Source: Perca fluviatilis | Taxonomy: Eukaryota > Chordata > Actinopteri > Perciformes > Percidae | Direction of reading: 5' to 3' | NCBI RefSeq assembly: GCF_010015445.1 | Contig: NC_053115.1 | Location: 9,742,024-9,806,023, forward strand | Length of the DNA: 64,000 nucleotides | Part shown: in pieces, positions 24,101 through 35,661 of the stretch | Numbering within the stretch: the stretch's first letter is position 1 | Layout of the letters: each line of letters starts with the position of its first letter | Made by a program: the position numbers and the translations under genes | The notes under the pieces: generated by a model | Told to the model about the DNA's origin: nothing | Databases searched by the model: none | The model's input: the letters and a program-made list of their open reading frames with translations, nothing else

Positions 24101-24506
24101 GACATAACAGCAGGTAGTTCTGTCTCACCCACCAGATGGGCTCCAGACATAAAACAGGAGATCCTGCGATGTGTTGGGTTGCTTTTGTGCTCTATGATTG
24201 AAAATTATTTTGTAACTTTCTGTAGCTCCTGTATTATTAGTCATGCATGCCATTTGACAAAAAAACATATGTACTTTTATTTGTCATTTACGCTGCATGT
24301 GAAAATAAACGTGACTAATAAGAGTGCCCCGCCGTTAAGCAATTAGTAGAATATAGTTCCTCTGGAATATAGTTCCAGAGGAGTCACCACTTTGACTCCT
24401 CTGTTTTTATTTTCAAGCGGAGCTATTCAAATGTCAGTGTATCAGCTCAGCATTATAATTATTCCTGTAATTTACAATGTGGCAGTTTAGTTTTTAGCTG
24501 GATTGT
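21113..24506. other. Intergenic, no gene recognised
   Basis: No exon supportable. The block at 22085-22250 has the look of a conserved non-coding element (see findings). Two overlapping short hairpins lie at 24359-24402. Confidence 0.45.
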
Positions 24507-24514
24507 CTTTACAG

Positions 24515-24873
24515 GAGGGCTGGGCAATATATCGACATTATATCTATCATGATATGAGACTAGATATCGTCTTAGATTTTGGATATCGTAATATCGTGAT
24601 ATGGCATAAGTGCTGTCTTTTACTGGTTTTAAAGGCTGCTTTACAGTAAAGTGATGTCCTTTTCTGAACTTACCAGACTGTTCTAGCTGTTCTATTATTT
24701 GCCTTTTCCCCACTTAAACATTAAATCCACATTACTGATGATTGTTTATCTAAAATCTAAGTGTGAAGATATTTTGTTAGAGCACCAACTGTCAACCCTA
24801 GAAAATTGCCGCAATATCGATATCGAGGTATTTGGTCAAGAATATCGTGATATCTGATTTTCGCCCAGTCCTA
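24515..24873. mobile_element. hAT-like MITE
   Basis: Perfect 8-bp target duplication CTTTACAG at 24507-24514 and 24874-24881. The imperfect inverted termini are AGGGCTGGGCAATAT and ATTTTCGCCCAGTCCT. The interior is AT-rich with many ATATCG/CGATAT motifs and no coding sequence. Confidence 0.8.
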
Positions 24874-24881
24874 CTTTACAG

Positions 24882-26290
24882 TATATTTGCCTGTGTTGAC
24901 GAGAGCAGTGTTGAAGAGAGCAGATTTGATATTTCCAGTGAAGCATCGTGAAGGAAGGAGCTGTTATTTTGATGTGAAATGAAAAATGTTCTGTTTAGCT
25001 TATTAGATTACAATACTCTAATTGAACGGCCTTTCTTGCCCTGATTGATAACGCATTGATTTACATTTTTGTTACATTTTGTAAATCTTTTCAAACCTCA
25101 AATGAAGACCTGGTATGTCAGATTAAGTGAGCAATATGCTCTCACAAGCTGTTTCAAGAAAGCTCTATTGTTCAGTCCAAAGCTGTTTTCCTCTCTGGTG
25201 GTGAAGTACACTTCACCGACCAGCAGGAGGCAAACATGTCAAACTCAGACACACTGAACTCCAGCAGCCACTTTGTTTGCAGCAAGTTCGCTCCATTGTA
25301 CCTAAACCTAAGATTGAGACCAGAAATTGAATTTTCTTTGATTCTATTTCTGGTGCGGTGATGGAGGTTTACATGGTAACTTCTAAAATATAACTAAGGG
25401 ATACAGTATATAATGGGGGAAAAAGAGAAATGTCAAATGAGTAAGTAAATAAAGAAATAGTGCATTGGCATACATGAAGGCTTATCCTCTCTTTTAATTC
25501 TGTTGTGGCAACAAGGCTACTGACATATTTGGCAACAGAAAGGCATTTAATGATAAACCATAAAACTGAGCCAGGTATGACTACTCTTAAGCAATGAAGC
25601 AGCCAAAAGACAAAAATAAGTGTCCACATACAAAAATACAATATTGTCTTAATCTGCACAAATTGCATCGCTATACTTCAGCAGTATTGATTAATTAACT
25701 GTGTTATCTAATCATACCCAACATACTCTCTTTCATATAGTCTCAATAGAGCTTTATTCTATAGCACAGCTGTGTAAGTCTGTGTAGTGATTTCTGGCAG
25801 CTTCTGCAGTAAAGCCAGTAGCTTTTCTCTGATCCACAGCTCCAGGATTTTCCCTGCTTCTCTTATCAAGGTCATCTCTAACAGGTGCTCGTTCATTTGG
25901 ATTAAGACTGATAGGCATCAGAAAAGTCACTTTAGTCCATCGCAGAAGATGGTATGTTTATGTTGATGTGTGTACTTTAGGAATAATATGCTCTTTTTAT
26001 TTATATATAGGCTAATGCATGAAGATAAGATAAACAGTGAGTGTTATTTAATCTCTCTGTTTTACCGACTATCTATGAAATCAGTCTGTTATGTCTCACT
26101 TGTTTAAATCCCTTCAAAAATGAACTTGTGAAAATAAAAGTATGCACGCAGGTCAATAGTTTAGTGGTGCTTTCTTCTTTTATGCCTAACTAACTTTTTT
26201 CTTTACATGTCAGTCATTTTGCATGGATGAAAGGCATCAGGGATGGTGGAGTGAGTTACTATCTGGGGAAGAGAGTTCAGTCAGAGCTGG
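24882..26290. other. Intergenic, no feature recognised
   Basis: No exon, RNA gene or repeat element that I can support. Confidence 0.5.
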
Positions 26291-26327
26291 AATGAATGAA
26301 TGAATGAATGAATGAATGAATGAATGA
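26291..26327 (+). repeat. (AATG)n microsatellite
   Basis: About nine tandem AATG units. Confidence 0.95.
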
Positions 26328-27102
26328 GAGGGTGAAGCAGAGACACATATCTTACATAAATCCCACAGTGAAACAGGAGGAAAGTTACAATGTCCCTGGT
26401 GAAATGATGAAACGATGTGCTACCTTACAAATTACTGTCAAAGACGGAAAAACCACATTGAAGTCAGAAATGCATCAAAAGGACACATACACAATAATGT
26501 AAATAATGTGTAAAAACTTTCCCTCTGAACTTAAACACTATTTGGCACAACTTGCCATGCACTCTGCAGTTGCTCTAAATGAACACAACATGGTTGTAGC
26601 CTTGTACCACTGGTAGCTAGTTTTTATTCTTCTCACATCAGCAAACCTCTGTAATTCTCCCCGACCTGTGCGCTAGCGATCCTAATTCCCTCCGATTTTT
26701 GCCCTGGTGCTGAACCATGCCTTAATGAAGGCTTAGCATGCTAAGCTGCCTTTGAACTGTCACTGAAAATAAAGGGAGGAAGGCTCACTGCTGTCATATG
26801 CACAGCAAGTTAGCATTTACTGTGCTCAGGCCTACAATTCCGACCCGCCCACCGCGGTAGAGAGTTCATTCATGTCATCCTGATCGCTTCTCCTGTTCGT
26901 TACTTCATGCACTTTGCCTGGTGGAACGTTTAGCTTTTGACTTTAGCTAACTGATATCATTGCTCTCTAAAGCTGCTCTCTGTGCTTTGAACAAAAGCAC
27001 ATTTTCCATTAATTGTATAGTTCAGGCGTTCATTTACTATAAGCATTTGGTGCAAGTACACACTATCTCTTTGCCACCAATTTTTCAAAGTGTATAAATC
27101 TC
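26328..27102. other. Intergenic, no gene recognised
   Basis: No exon seen. The block 26640-26960 is GC-richer and repeat-free, with palindromic TTAGCATGCTAA near 26736; it could be regulatory, but nothing more specific is visible. Confidence 0.4.
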
Positions 27103-27116
27103 TCTCTCTCTCTCTC

Positions 27117-27134
27117 TCCTCAGGCTTTTGTGAG

Positions 27135-27209
<75 letters not shown>

Positions 27210-27225
27210 CACAAAAGCCTGAGGA
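27117..27225. repeat. (TATC)n microsatellite enclosed by a perfect 19-bp inverted repeat
   Basis: Arms TCCTCAGGCTTTTGTGAGA (27117-27135) and its exact reverse complement (27207-27225) flank about 18 units of a TCTA/TATC tetranucleotide. A (TC)n run (about 27099-27118) abuts the left arm. Confidence 0.92.
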
Positions 27226-27305
27226 CACAACTTTAATAAACTGTCTTCAGACTGTTCAAAATACAAAGAGATGCATATCATTTTATGTCATTTACAATGA
27301 TAAGC

Positions 27306-28131
27306 CATACCTGTCAAGTATCCCGTTTTGGCCGGGAAAGTCCCGTATTTTACCCTTCTTTCCCGCCGTCCTCCCGTATTAGTATTTTCCCGTAAATCTC
27401 CCGTATTTTAACCTGCGTTATTAAAAAATAATACCCCGGGTCCGAGCGGAGTAAAAAAACAAAAAACATTCCCAATCTGAGCTCTGTCACTAGCCTCGCG
27501 ATAACTGCCACCTGCAGTAGCCTACTACAGTAGATGGCAGTTGTCGCGAGTTTAGTGTGTGAGGTCAGATGATGAGTGACAACGCAGGAAAAAAAACAAA
27601 AATAAAACAGAGATGGATGATGGACGCTTCGACAGAGACGGTGCGCTGCCAAAACTTATGAAGGCTTTACTATGCATTCCCCATAGCAATGCAAGTTGAG
27701 AAAGGGTGTTTAGCATGGTACGAAAGATTGTTACAGAGAATAGGATGACGTTAGACAACAGAACTGTTTGCGCTCTACTCTTGTGTAAACCACTCTGTAA
27801 ACCACTCTGGCCCAGCCCACAAATACACTCCTTCCAAAACAATCTTAAAGAATGCAAAGTCTGCAACAAATTTATACAATAACTCACTAAAAGAGTAAAG
27901 AAAAGTTATGTGAAATGAAAAGAATGTGTGGAATGAAAATAAAATGTAAAGACAAGCAATGTTATAAATTGTAAATGTTTTCAGCATTCTGCATCAAGTG
28001 GTGATTTTAGCTTTCTTGTACACCTGTCTTAAAATGTAAGGGATACTGGAGCTTGGTTGGGGTGGTGGGACTGCTTGCGGTGGGCGCCGGAAAATTTCCC
28101 TTATTTTCAAATCCAAAACTTGACAGGTATG
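27306..28131 (+). mobile_element. Internally deleted hAT transposon
   Basis: Perfect 8-bp target duplication TGATAAGC at 27298-27305 and 28132-28139, with perfect 14-bp inverted termini CATACCTGTCAAGT. The left subterminal region has repeated CCCGTATTTT/TCCCGT motifs. The only coding remnant is a plus-strand piece of the hAT C-terminal dimerisation domain. At 826 bp it is non-autonomous. Confidence 0.9.
27646..27789 (+). pseudogene. hAT transposase C-terminal dimerisation domain fragment, with nonsense codon
   Basis: Forty-eight plus-strand codons reading LPKLMKALLCIPHSNAS, stop, ERVFSMVRKIVTENRMTLDN, then RTVCALL. The pattern IPHSNAxxERVFSxVxKI is the hAT family C-terminal signature. An in-frame TGA at 27697-27699 sits where the family commonly has Cys, probably TGT/TGC to TGA. 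The rest of the transposase is missing. Confidence 0.85.
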
Positions 28132-28164
28132 TGATAAGCAATAGTAAAGTCTATAACCACGCTA

Positions 28165-28920
28165 GCGGCTCGGCACAGCAATGCTTTGAGCATGCTAACA
28201 TGCTCACAATGATCATGCTAGCATGTGGATTTTTAGCAGGTTTAATGTTTACCATCTTAGTTTAGTCTATATCCACGACGTTCCAAATCCGGCCGATGGT
28301 TAACTGCTCCTCAGATCTCTGCAGGGTAACTCCAGACCGCTAACTAGACTATCTGTCCAATCTGAGTTTTCTGTTGCACGACTAAAACAACTTTTGAATG
28401 TACACATGTTCCACCAAAACAAGTTCCTTCCCGAGGCTATTTTGCAGCGCCCATGACGGATTATATTTGGTTTAAAGACATGCCAATAAACCAGAGCACG
28501 TTTTTCTCCCATACCGGAATGCTGTGTGGACTAGCCAGACCCTTCTTTGCGGCGCTGTGGAGGAAGGTCTGGCAAAGTAAGACTAGGGAATCACGAAAGT
28601 CATTAAAATGCATAATTTGGGAACCATGAATGTCTATACAAACCTAAATGCTGAGATATTATTGGAGCTTGAGAAAAAGGAAGTTTTTATCCTCTGGGGA
28701 ACTTGAATATCTTTAGCAAATTCCATGGCAATCCATCAATCTAACCTCACAGTGGCGCTATAGGAAAAGTATGGGACTCACCAAAGTCATTAGGATTCAT
28801 CCTCTGGGAACCATGAATGCGTTTACAAAATGTCATGTCAATACATCCAATAATTGTGAAGAATATTTCAGTCTGGGTATAAACGGTGGACCAACCGACT
28901 GACGAACTAGAGCCATGACT
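28165..28920. repeat. Dispersed repeat (GGATGGATTGC family) split by another element
   Basis: Left part 28165-28261 has GAGCATGCTAACATGCTCAC and TTTAGCAGG..TTTACCATCTTAG. Right part about 28590-28920 has AAAGTCATTAGGATTCATCC and CCATGAATG. Both belong to the family seen at 31.9, 41.4, 51.2 and 53.5 kb. Between them sits copy 2 of the 17196 family. Confidence 0.65.
28262..28584 (-). mobile_element. Dispersed element, copy 2 (family of 17196-17779), reverse orientation
   Basis: Read on the minus strand it begins TAGTCTTACTTTGCCAGACC and continues with GCCGCAAAGAAGGG, TGGTTTATTGGCATG and GGAAGGAACTTGTTTTGGTG, matching the 17.2-kb copy. It ends near GGATATAGAC. It is shorter than copy 1, with different interior deletions. 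It appears to interrupt an older repeat. Confidence 0.65.
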
Positions 28921-29100
28921 TTAAAGGTCCAGTGTGTAACGACATACTGCTCCGCCTTTCGCGTTTTCGCTGTCACATGATAAACTCACAGGTGCTGCTA
29001 ATGCTGCTAATGCCAAGTTCAAAGTTATCAAATTTGATAAGTTATCTGGCTGTCGACTAATCAATTAAGTCACAGATCAGCAATAGATGGGTGGGTGCAG
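28921..29100. repeat. Possible dispersed-repeat end fragment
   Basis: AAAGGTCCAGTGTGTAACG at about 28924 resembles the end of a common fish MITE. The rest is unrecognised. Confidence 0.35.
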
Positions 29101-29122
29101 GGAAAATTGGATTGATGGAAAA

Positions 29123-29638
29123 TAGGGCTACACAGTTAAGCGCAATTTTATCGAAATCACAATATGGACAAGTGCAATATCCAAATCGTAGGGGGGCGCA
29201 ATATTTGTTAAAGGCAAAATATGTGTCAAACCGTTCTGAATGAAGTAGTGTGGTGCTGCAGAGATGAATCCTATCCTACAGACTAAAGAAAAAAAGTATT
29301 TGTGGGGCGACCTCTAGCTCACCCAGTAGAGTGTGCGCCCCATGTAGGCCGAGTTCTTTGCAGCAGCCCAGGTTCGAATCCGACCTGCGGCTCTTTGCTG
29401 CGTGTCATTCCCTCTCTCTCTCCCCTTTCCTGTCTACCCACTGTCACTATCGAATGAAGGGAAAAGCCCCCAAAAAATTCTCTTATAAAAAAAAATCACA
29501 CAATCATTTTCATTTTAATATTTTTCAATGAAAATGAGAATAATGAGACAAAAAATGATCATTCCCTATCGTGAATTAAATCGCAGTATCAGTCAAAAAA
29601 ATTGCAATTAGATATTTTCTTCAAATCGTGCAGCCCTA
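29123..29638. mobile_element. hAT-like MITE hosting a SINE
   Basis: Perfect 8-bp target duplication ATGGAAAA at 29115-29122 and 29639-29646. The inverted termini are TAGGGCTACAC and CGTGCAGCCCTA (one mismatch). The subterminal regions share ATCGAAATCACAATAT-like and AAATTGCAATTAGAT-like motifs. A SINE occupies 29304-29497. Confidence 0.82.
29304..29497 (+). mobile_element. tRNA-derived SINE
   Basis: The polymerase III A-box-like TAGCTCACCCAGTAGAGTG (near 29315) and B-box GGTTCGAATCC (29371-29381) are at normal tRNA spacing, followed by an unrelated CT-rich body and a short A-rich tail. It does not fold as an intact tRNA. It is inserted inside the surrounding hAT MITE. Confidence 0.78.
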
Positions 29639-29764
29639 ATGGAAAATGTAGTGAGTGATGGACAACATATATATTTCTTATTATGATGTGCTCTCTTCTC
29701 ATACTTTCCCTTTTTTACTCCAGTGCCACTTGGCTCTTCTCTTTAAATGTCCACAATTTCTTTA

Positions 29765-29765
29765 T

Positions 29766-29837
<72 letters not shown>

Positions 29838-29846
29838 AAGATAGAT
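29765..29846 (+). repeat. (AGAT)n microsatellite
   Basis: About 20 AGAT units, with one AAAG variant near the right end. Confidence 0.95.
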
Positions 29847-30000
29847 AACCTTTATTATTAGATTCATGGTCCATTTAGAAAAACAACAACAACACAATTA
29901 AAAAATTTAAAAAAGACATACACCAATTAAACAAGACATCTATACCAGTAATCCCATAAGGGTAACTGGTATCGCACAGCACTGAACCTCGGGTCAATCG
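29847..30000 (-). mobile_element. Probable LINE 3' end with microsatellite tail
   Basis: On the minus strand the phrase GGACCATGAATCTAATAATA precedes AAAGGTTATC and the (ATCT)n run, the arrangement seen at 3' ends of L2/CR1-like fish LINEs, which end in short tandem repeats. No reverse transcriptase is present. Confidence 0.4.
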
Positions 30001-31349
30001 GTTATAAAATGACAGAGTTACAAGAAGAATTCAATTGTTTCCTTTATGCTGTGCTTATTGATTTTGATTCTGACATACCCTCTGTATCACTGCATCTACC
30101 TCCGCTCACTAACCCCTCTTTTTTTCCTGCCTGCGCCCATCCATCCATGCACCTCCTCATCCATCCAGTTAGAAGACCAGCCAGGCCAGTGCAGCAAGGT
30201 TTAAGCAATGCACCACTTCAAAGACCTCTTTGATTCTCTCCTCCTCTTATTTTATCCCCCTCCAGTTCTCTCTGTCCAGCCACCTGTTTCCATCCGGGGG
30301 AGGGGAGGGGGTGGGGGGTGGAGGGTGGAAGTCCTTGATCAGAGCTGTACCAGCGGTGTGGTTTGAACACACAGTCCTAGATCACCACCTCAGGGGTGGT
30401 GATTTTGGAAAAAGAGTTCTCTGTTTTACCTTTTAAGATTGTAGCAGCCAATAGAGGTCAGCATTGTACAACAGCAAAGTATTCTTTTCCCCGGTGTAAT
30501 CTTTGCATCATTGGTTCATACATGAACTTAAGTATATGATTCTTAAAGTGACTAGGAATGAATATACAGCATGAATGATAACACATGCTCAGTCTACTGT
30601 ATGACACTGGGCAGAGATCATTACTTTGTTAATTAGGTTAACATCATAAGTTAGAGAGATGCTGACAGTTTCTCTTTGACTTCCCCATTACTTTAATGAC
30701 TTGTCCTATTTTCATTATAGACCCAAAATCCCAATGGAACCTAAAGCCTCATTTGTCCAAACTGCAAAAGAGGAGCTTGATGACTCTGCAGTGTTAAATT
30801 ATTTGATTGGTTTATTGATTCAGCGAGCCTCCCTGTTATTGGTTGGCCTAAGTGACATATTGATCTGAGAGAATTGACTGTTGCTGTCTAATATTAAAGA
30901 AAGGGCCCAGACAGCCACTCCATGAAACAGCACTGAGGAGTCTCATTTTTTGTATTGATGGAGCATTTTGATACCTCAAGACCAAGTGTGTGTGTGTGTG
31001 TTTGTGTGTTTGTGTGTGTGATTTCATTTCCATTTGCTAAACTGCACTTGCTTGTCTTCTTTTACCCAATTAAACTCTTTAATCTATCGTCACACATCGT
31101 CACAGCTTTGACCCTTGCATATTCCTCTTAACCCCCATCTCTTTCTCTTCCTTCCTCCCCCTGTCTGTCTGTCTCTGTTTGTGATTTGTCGTCATCTGAG
31201 GAGTGGGCAGGCTGTCGTAGTTCTATTCACAGCTCTGCATGAGTCAAAGCTGAATCTAATAGGCTGAATGAGCTGTGATGCTGTCCCTGCTTCTGTTCAG
31301 CTTGTTCACCGACACTTTTTCTTGGTCGTGTATTTGTTTTTGTTTTTCT

Positions 31350-31351
<2 letters not shown>
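30001..31351. other. Intergenic, G-rich run and small TG repeats, no gene
   Basis: It contains the G-rich run at 30296-30328 and an interrupted (TG)n at about 30986-31020. No exon recognised. Confidence 0.5.
30296..30328 (+). other. G-quadruplex-capable G-rich run
   Basis: Consecutive G-tracts of 5, 4, 5 and 6 separated by single A or T, then GGAGGG. This satisfies the usual quadruplex rule of four tracts of at least three G with short loops. Confidence 0.75.

Positions 31352-31381
<30 letters not shown>
31352..31381 (+). repeat. (TG)n microsatellite
   Basis: About 15 uninterrupted TG units, followed by intergenic DNA without features up to 31860. Confidence 0.95.
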
Positions 31382-31384
<3 letters not shown>

Positions 31385-31859
31385 ATATTATTAGCAGAGA
31401 TGCTTTTAAGTGAAGGCTGTATAGTCCATGACCATGGATGAGATGAGGGAATAGGCTGGCTCACAGTGCCAAGTTGTACAGGTATCTATCTACTGGTCTG
31501 GGTGCAGAGAGAATAGAGGGGGCAGGAAACAGGAGATGAAAAAAGGCTCTGAAGCATGGCCAGCTTCCTCTGATAGAGGCCTGAAGTAACACACTGCTTC
31601 ACTGAGACATAAGGTCAGCACACACACAAACCAGGGAGAAAACAGGCAGACTACTTTAATGATTGCAGTTGTACTGGGTGGTGTTGAAGTGTTCATCTAA
31701 AACTATTTATACAAATTTGTAATATAGACAAATATAACAGTTTTGCTCATTTATGGCTTTTGCTATAGCCCATAAGATACTTTTTTTTAGGCCAATATCA
31801 ATAATTAAGAGTTTAAAATCCTCTGAAAATGACATATTGACAGGTTCTTTTTGCTACAC

Positions 31860-32415
31860 ATGGCTCTAGGGATTGTAAGTCGGTCGGTCAGGTGAAATAT
31901 CTCAACAACTATTGGATGGATTGCCATGATATTTTGTACAGACATCCATGCTGCCTAGACTATGAATCCTATTTTGGTGATCCCCAGACTTTTGCTGTAG
32001 GCCACCACTTATTCAGTGAAATATCTCAATATCTATCAGAAGGATTGGCACAAAATTTGGAACAGGCACTCATGGTCTCGAGAGGATGAATCCTACTGAC
32101 TTTGGTGATCCCTTCACTTTTCATTCTTCCTTCTTTGACATTTGAGATTTTCAGTGAAATTACATTTTGATGGATTGCCATGAAACAGAAATTCATGTTC
32201 CCCAAAGGATGAATTGTAATCACTTTGGTGATCCCTTAACTTTTCATCTACCCACAAATAAAAAACAACAACATCCCCATCAGCCTCTGCTGTACTCTTT
32301 GTTTGATTCAAGCATGTTAACAAGCTAAACTTAGATAGTAAACATTATACCTGCTAAACATCAGCATGTTGCAACTTTTTTACTGTGTGCATGTTGGCAT
32401 GTTATGTCGGGGCGA
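31860..32415 (-). repeat. Dispersed repeat, longest copy (GGATGGATTGC family)
   Basis: It contains three internal paraphrases of the same module: GAAATATCTCAACAACTATT, GAAATATCTCAATATCTATC and GTGAAATTACATTTTGATGG, each followed by ATGGATTGCCATGA-like text and then by GGATGAATCCTAxTGACTTTGGTGATCCC-like text. The unit is therefore tandemly modular. It ends with TACCTGCTAAACATCAGCATG. The 28.2- and 53.5-kb copies run the opposite way. Confidence 0.7.
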
Positions 32416-35257
32416 CGCTGTACCTTAACTAACTACTTCAAACATAGCTTTGGATTTCTATGCAGCAATTTATTCATTTTTAGGCGACCTGCGCCAAGCT
32501 GTCGCCCGATATATCAAACTGGACGATTTATTGGTAGTTCCTGCATTTTCCATTTTAAAAGTGCATTTTTTAAAAGGTATGTTGCTGTATTAATATACAG
32601 TTCAGATTAGATAGATAGATGGATGACATAATGTGACAATGGTTGAATTGAAACACACAAAGCACATTTTTATGGTGCATGCTGTAGCCGGTCCAGACAG
32701 TAGGATGTAAAGTACAATGACATGTACTTTTAAGGCCTGTGTTTTGCACGGAGACTGCGTGGGCAAAGACATTGAGTCATTTTGGATTAAGATGGATGGA
32801 AATGGGAGCCAGTAATGCAGACAGCTGCCAAGGCAATCAGATTGAAGCCGTCATCCCACTTATTGCGCAAAATAGTGTCTCTGTTGCTTCAGCGTAACTA
32901 CTTGGAGCTCTGCTATTCTCTTTCTTCTATATCTATCTTTATCACTCATCTGGCCAAGTTTATTTGTGCAGGTTGACCGGTTGCCAAGGCGATGAGTGTG
33001 CTGTAAGTTTGCTGCTGCCTTGACAACAGGCCAGACAAGTACTGCATTATCAGTATGACAATGGGAGCAGAACACATAAGGATAGACAGAGTGAACATGC
33101 ATACAAGAGAAAGAGAGAACTAAGAAACAAAGAGCTTGCTGATGTCCACTTGACGTCAGACTACCCAAAGAGAATTAACATTGTTTTTTGAGGTTATTGG
33201 CTTTCATTCAATGAAATGTTTTAGTGTTCCATTATCTGAAAGTTGTTTTAAAAGCATTTTGACCCCAGCTAAGAAAATTCTGTGGGAAACACTGCTCGCC
33301 TTTTTTTCCTGATGAAAAGTGTCAAATTTAATTAAATTGAGTGTCAGAATATCAGCATTAAGTTGCTTCAGCCTAAATAAATATTGAACTTGAAGCGCAC
33401 ATTTGATACAGTTAACTTATCAGTTCCAAACAGAGTTACCTTGTTGATTTATTTTTGGCTTCATTCAAATAGATGCTCCAGTCAGCAGGAATGTCTAGTG
33501 CTTTGCTCGATACCACATAGTTTGCATTTCTGCCAGTGACATTTGATTGACTTCCCGCTGTGAAACATAAAACAGACACACACATCCTAAGAATCAAAAC
33601 CAGACGTTTGTGGCATTCAATACGTAGATATATATGTAAAGAAATTTCCTTGATTCATTCTTCACAGAGTAGTGTGGCCCCAAGAGTGCTCGAGCTGTGG
33701 AGGTATGCCTTCCATTTGTAAAGTCTGAAAATCTTGTGAAACCAGAGAGCAGAGTAACTCGCCAGCAAGGTAGCCTTTCGTTGTAAACCCCCTCCGTGAT
33801 GTATTTCTCCACCTGATACTCTTGTAGTTATGGCTAGCAGACAGACTGTAACAATTCTTGAATTTGATGTTGAAAGAGCTCAAATTAGCTTTGACTATGA
33901 TTATGATACCCAACACTGGAAACGTGTATGTCCTGGTAGGTTAGAGTTGGAAAAACCTAATGTGCACCTGGAAATATAATCAAAACTATGAGCCTGCAGT
34001 TTCACCTTTGACTTAGTCCAGTTTATCAGGAGATGATTCACATGGACAGTGTGACTGTATCGCACATTCAGAGGCTGATGTAACGCCAGTACGTGCGATC
34101 ACACTTGCTGTGCTTTCAGCTGCGTCCCAGGCTGTCGCATCAACCGTCACATCGGTCACGTAACAGACCCGTATACTGTAAACCAGTGTTATCGTGTACA
34201 GCCATGACAGTGAATGTGACTTTGGTTAAGTGACAGTGTGACGGCAAAGTCTAGAGGCGGAAAGCAGAATGAGCTGATCTGTTGAATCAAAAGGCTGTTG
34301 TATGCATGTCAGAGGTCAGCTTTTAACCAGTAAATCCCCTTTTCTCCAGTCTAATCCTCTGCCCTGGGGTTTTCCCACACCACAGGGCTCACCTCGGACC
34401 AACCAGACCACTGACAGACGGGCGTGATGGCTCCTGAAAGCTTTCACAAGCCTCAGACAAGACATACAAGTAGTCCTATTTCCAACAAAGATCTTTTGGC
34501 CTGCAGTTATAGCAGAACTGTGGGTCCAACTCCAACAAGCAAGTGCTACATCAATATGTGGTCATGTCAGAGGATTCAAATTTTACTAAATATTAGTTGA
34601 TTTATATAATAAACAAAAGCGGCACATTTATTTTAGAGATTAATTTACATTTAGGTCTATTCAGAGGCATACACTTCTATATAAATGAACACAGAATGTT
34701 TTGATTAATTCTTTTTGATGTTAACCATCAGTTTATACAAATAAAACTTGATACTACACCAAAATCATCCCTGTCTCCCAGTTAAATCACTCAGTTGGGC
34801 ATTCCATGCTACATGTAGCACTTTAGCTTAATGCTAAGTAGAAGTAGCTAGCCTGTGCCAGTGTTTTCTCATTTGTGGACTGTGTATTTACAGATTTGTA
34901 TTCACAAAATGAAACATCAATTAACTGAATACACAATTTGAACGTATTTTTAAGCGAGCAACTTTGCAGTTATACTGTAATTTACTAATGTTCTGCACAG
35001 GTTTTTTGTGCTAGTTATCCATTTTGCAGTTTTGAGGAAATGCTAGCTAGTTGCAATAAAAATTGTATAGCTTGGCAATTGCAGCGTGCAAAATAATATG
35101 TTTCAGACCCTTATTACAAGCAGCTGAAAAAACACTTCAGCCCCCTAGTTGCAATTCCAAATATAGGGTACATGTATAAATATGATTGTATTAATACAAT
35201 CAATTTAGCTAATTGATAAGAGCTATTGGGTTTTTTTTTTTTTTTTTTTTTTTTGTT
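32416..35257. other. Intergenic, no gene recognised
   Basis: No supportable exon or RNA gene. A poly-T run lies at 35231-35254. Otherwise AT-rich, unrecognised DNA. Confidence 0.45.
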
Positions 35258-35659
35258 AAGGCTCTGACACACCGAACCAACGACCGAATTACTATTTCCA
35301 GTTGTAATGTAATTTGAGCGGCATCAGTCTTCTGCGTGAGACGTAATACGTCTCCGTAACAGCAGGTGGCGTCAATCTAAAAAATTTAAACCGGCAGCTG
35401 ATTGGACGAATGCATCACATGGGTCTGGCTGTTCCCTGATTTTACAACGGAGCATAATGGCGGCTCGTTAGCGCTCCACCAATCAGATTGGCCATTGAGT
35501 CTGACTGCCCGCCTTCCGATTCAACAAGTCAAATCAGCCCAAATGACGGCCGACGGCTCCTCAGACTGACGACGGCACGGAACACACCGAACAGACTCGA
35601 GTCACTGACCTCACCAGACTGTCCGACGGCCGATAATCGGGTTGGTGTGTCAGAGCCTT
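35258..35659. mobile_element. MITE A of nested cluster
   Basis: Perfect 16-bp inverted termini AAGGCTCTGACACACC (35258-35273) and GGTGTGTCAGAGCCTT (35644-35659). Subterminal CGACGGCCGATAATCGGGTT and GACGACGGCACGGAACACACC are shared with MITE B and the 44.5-kb copy. No coding capacity. Confidence 0.85.
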
Positions 35660-35661
35660 TT

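Noticed and set aside
29304..29381. Possible tRNA gene
   Set aside because: It has A- and B-box text but no intact cloverleaf; the following CT-rich body and A-rich tail mark it as a SINE.
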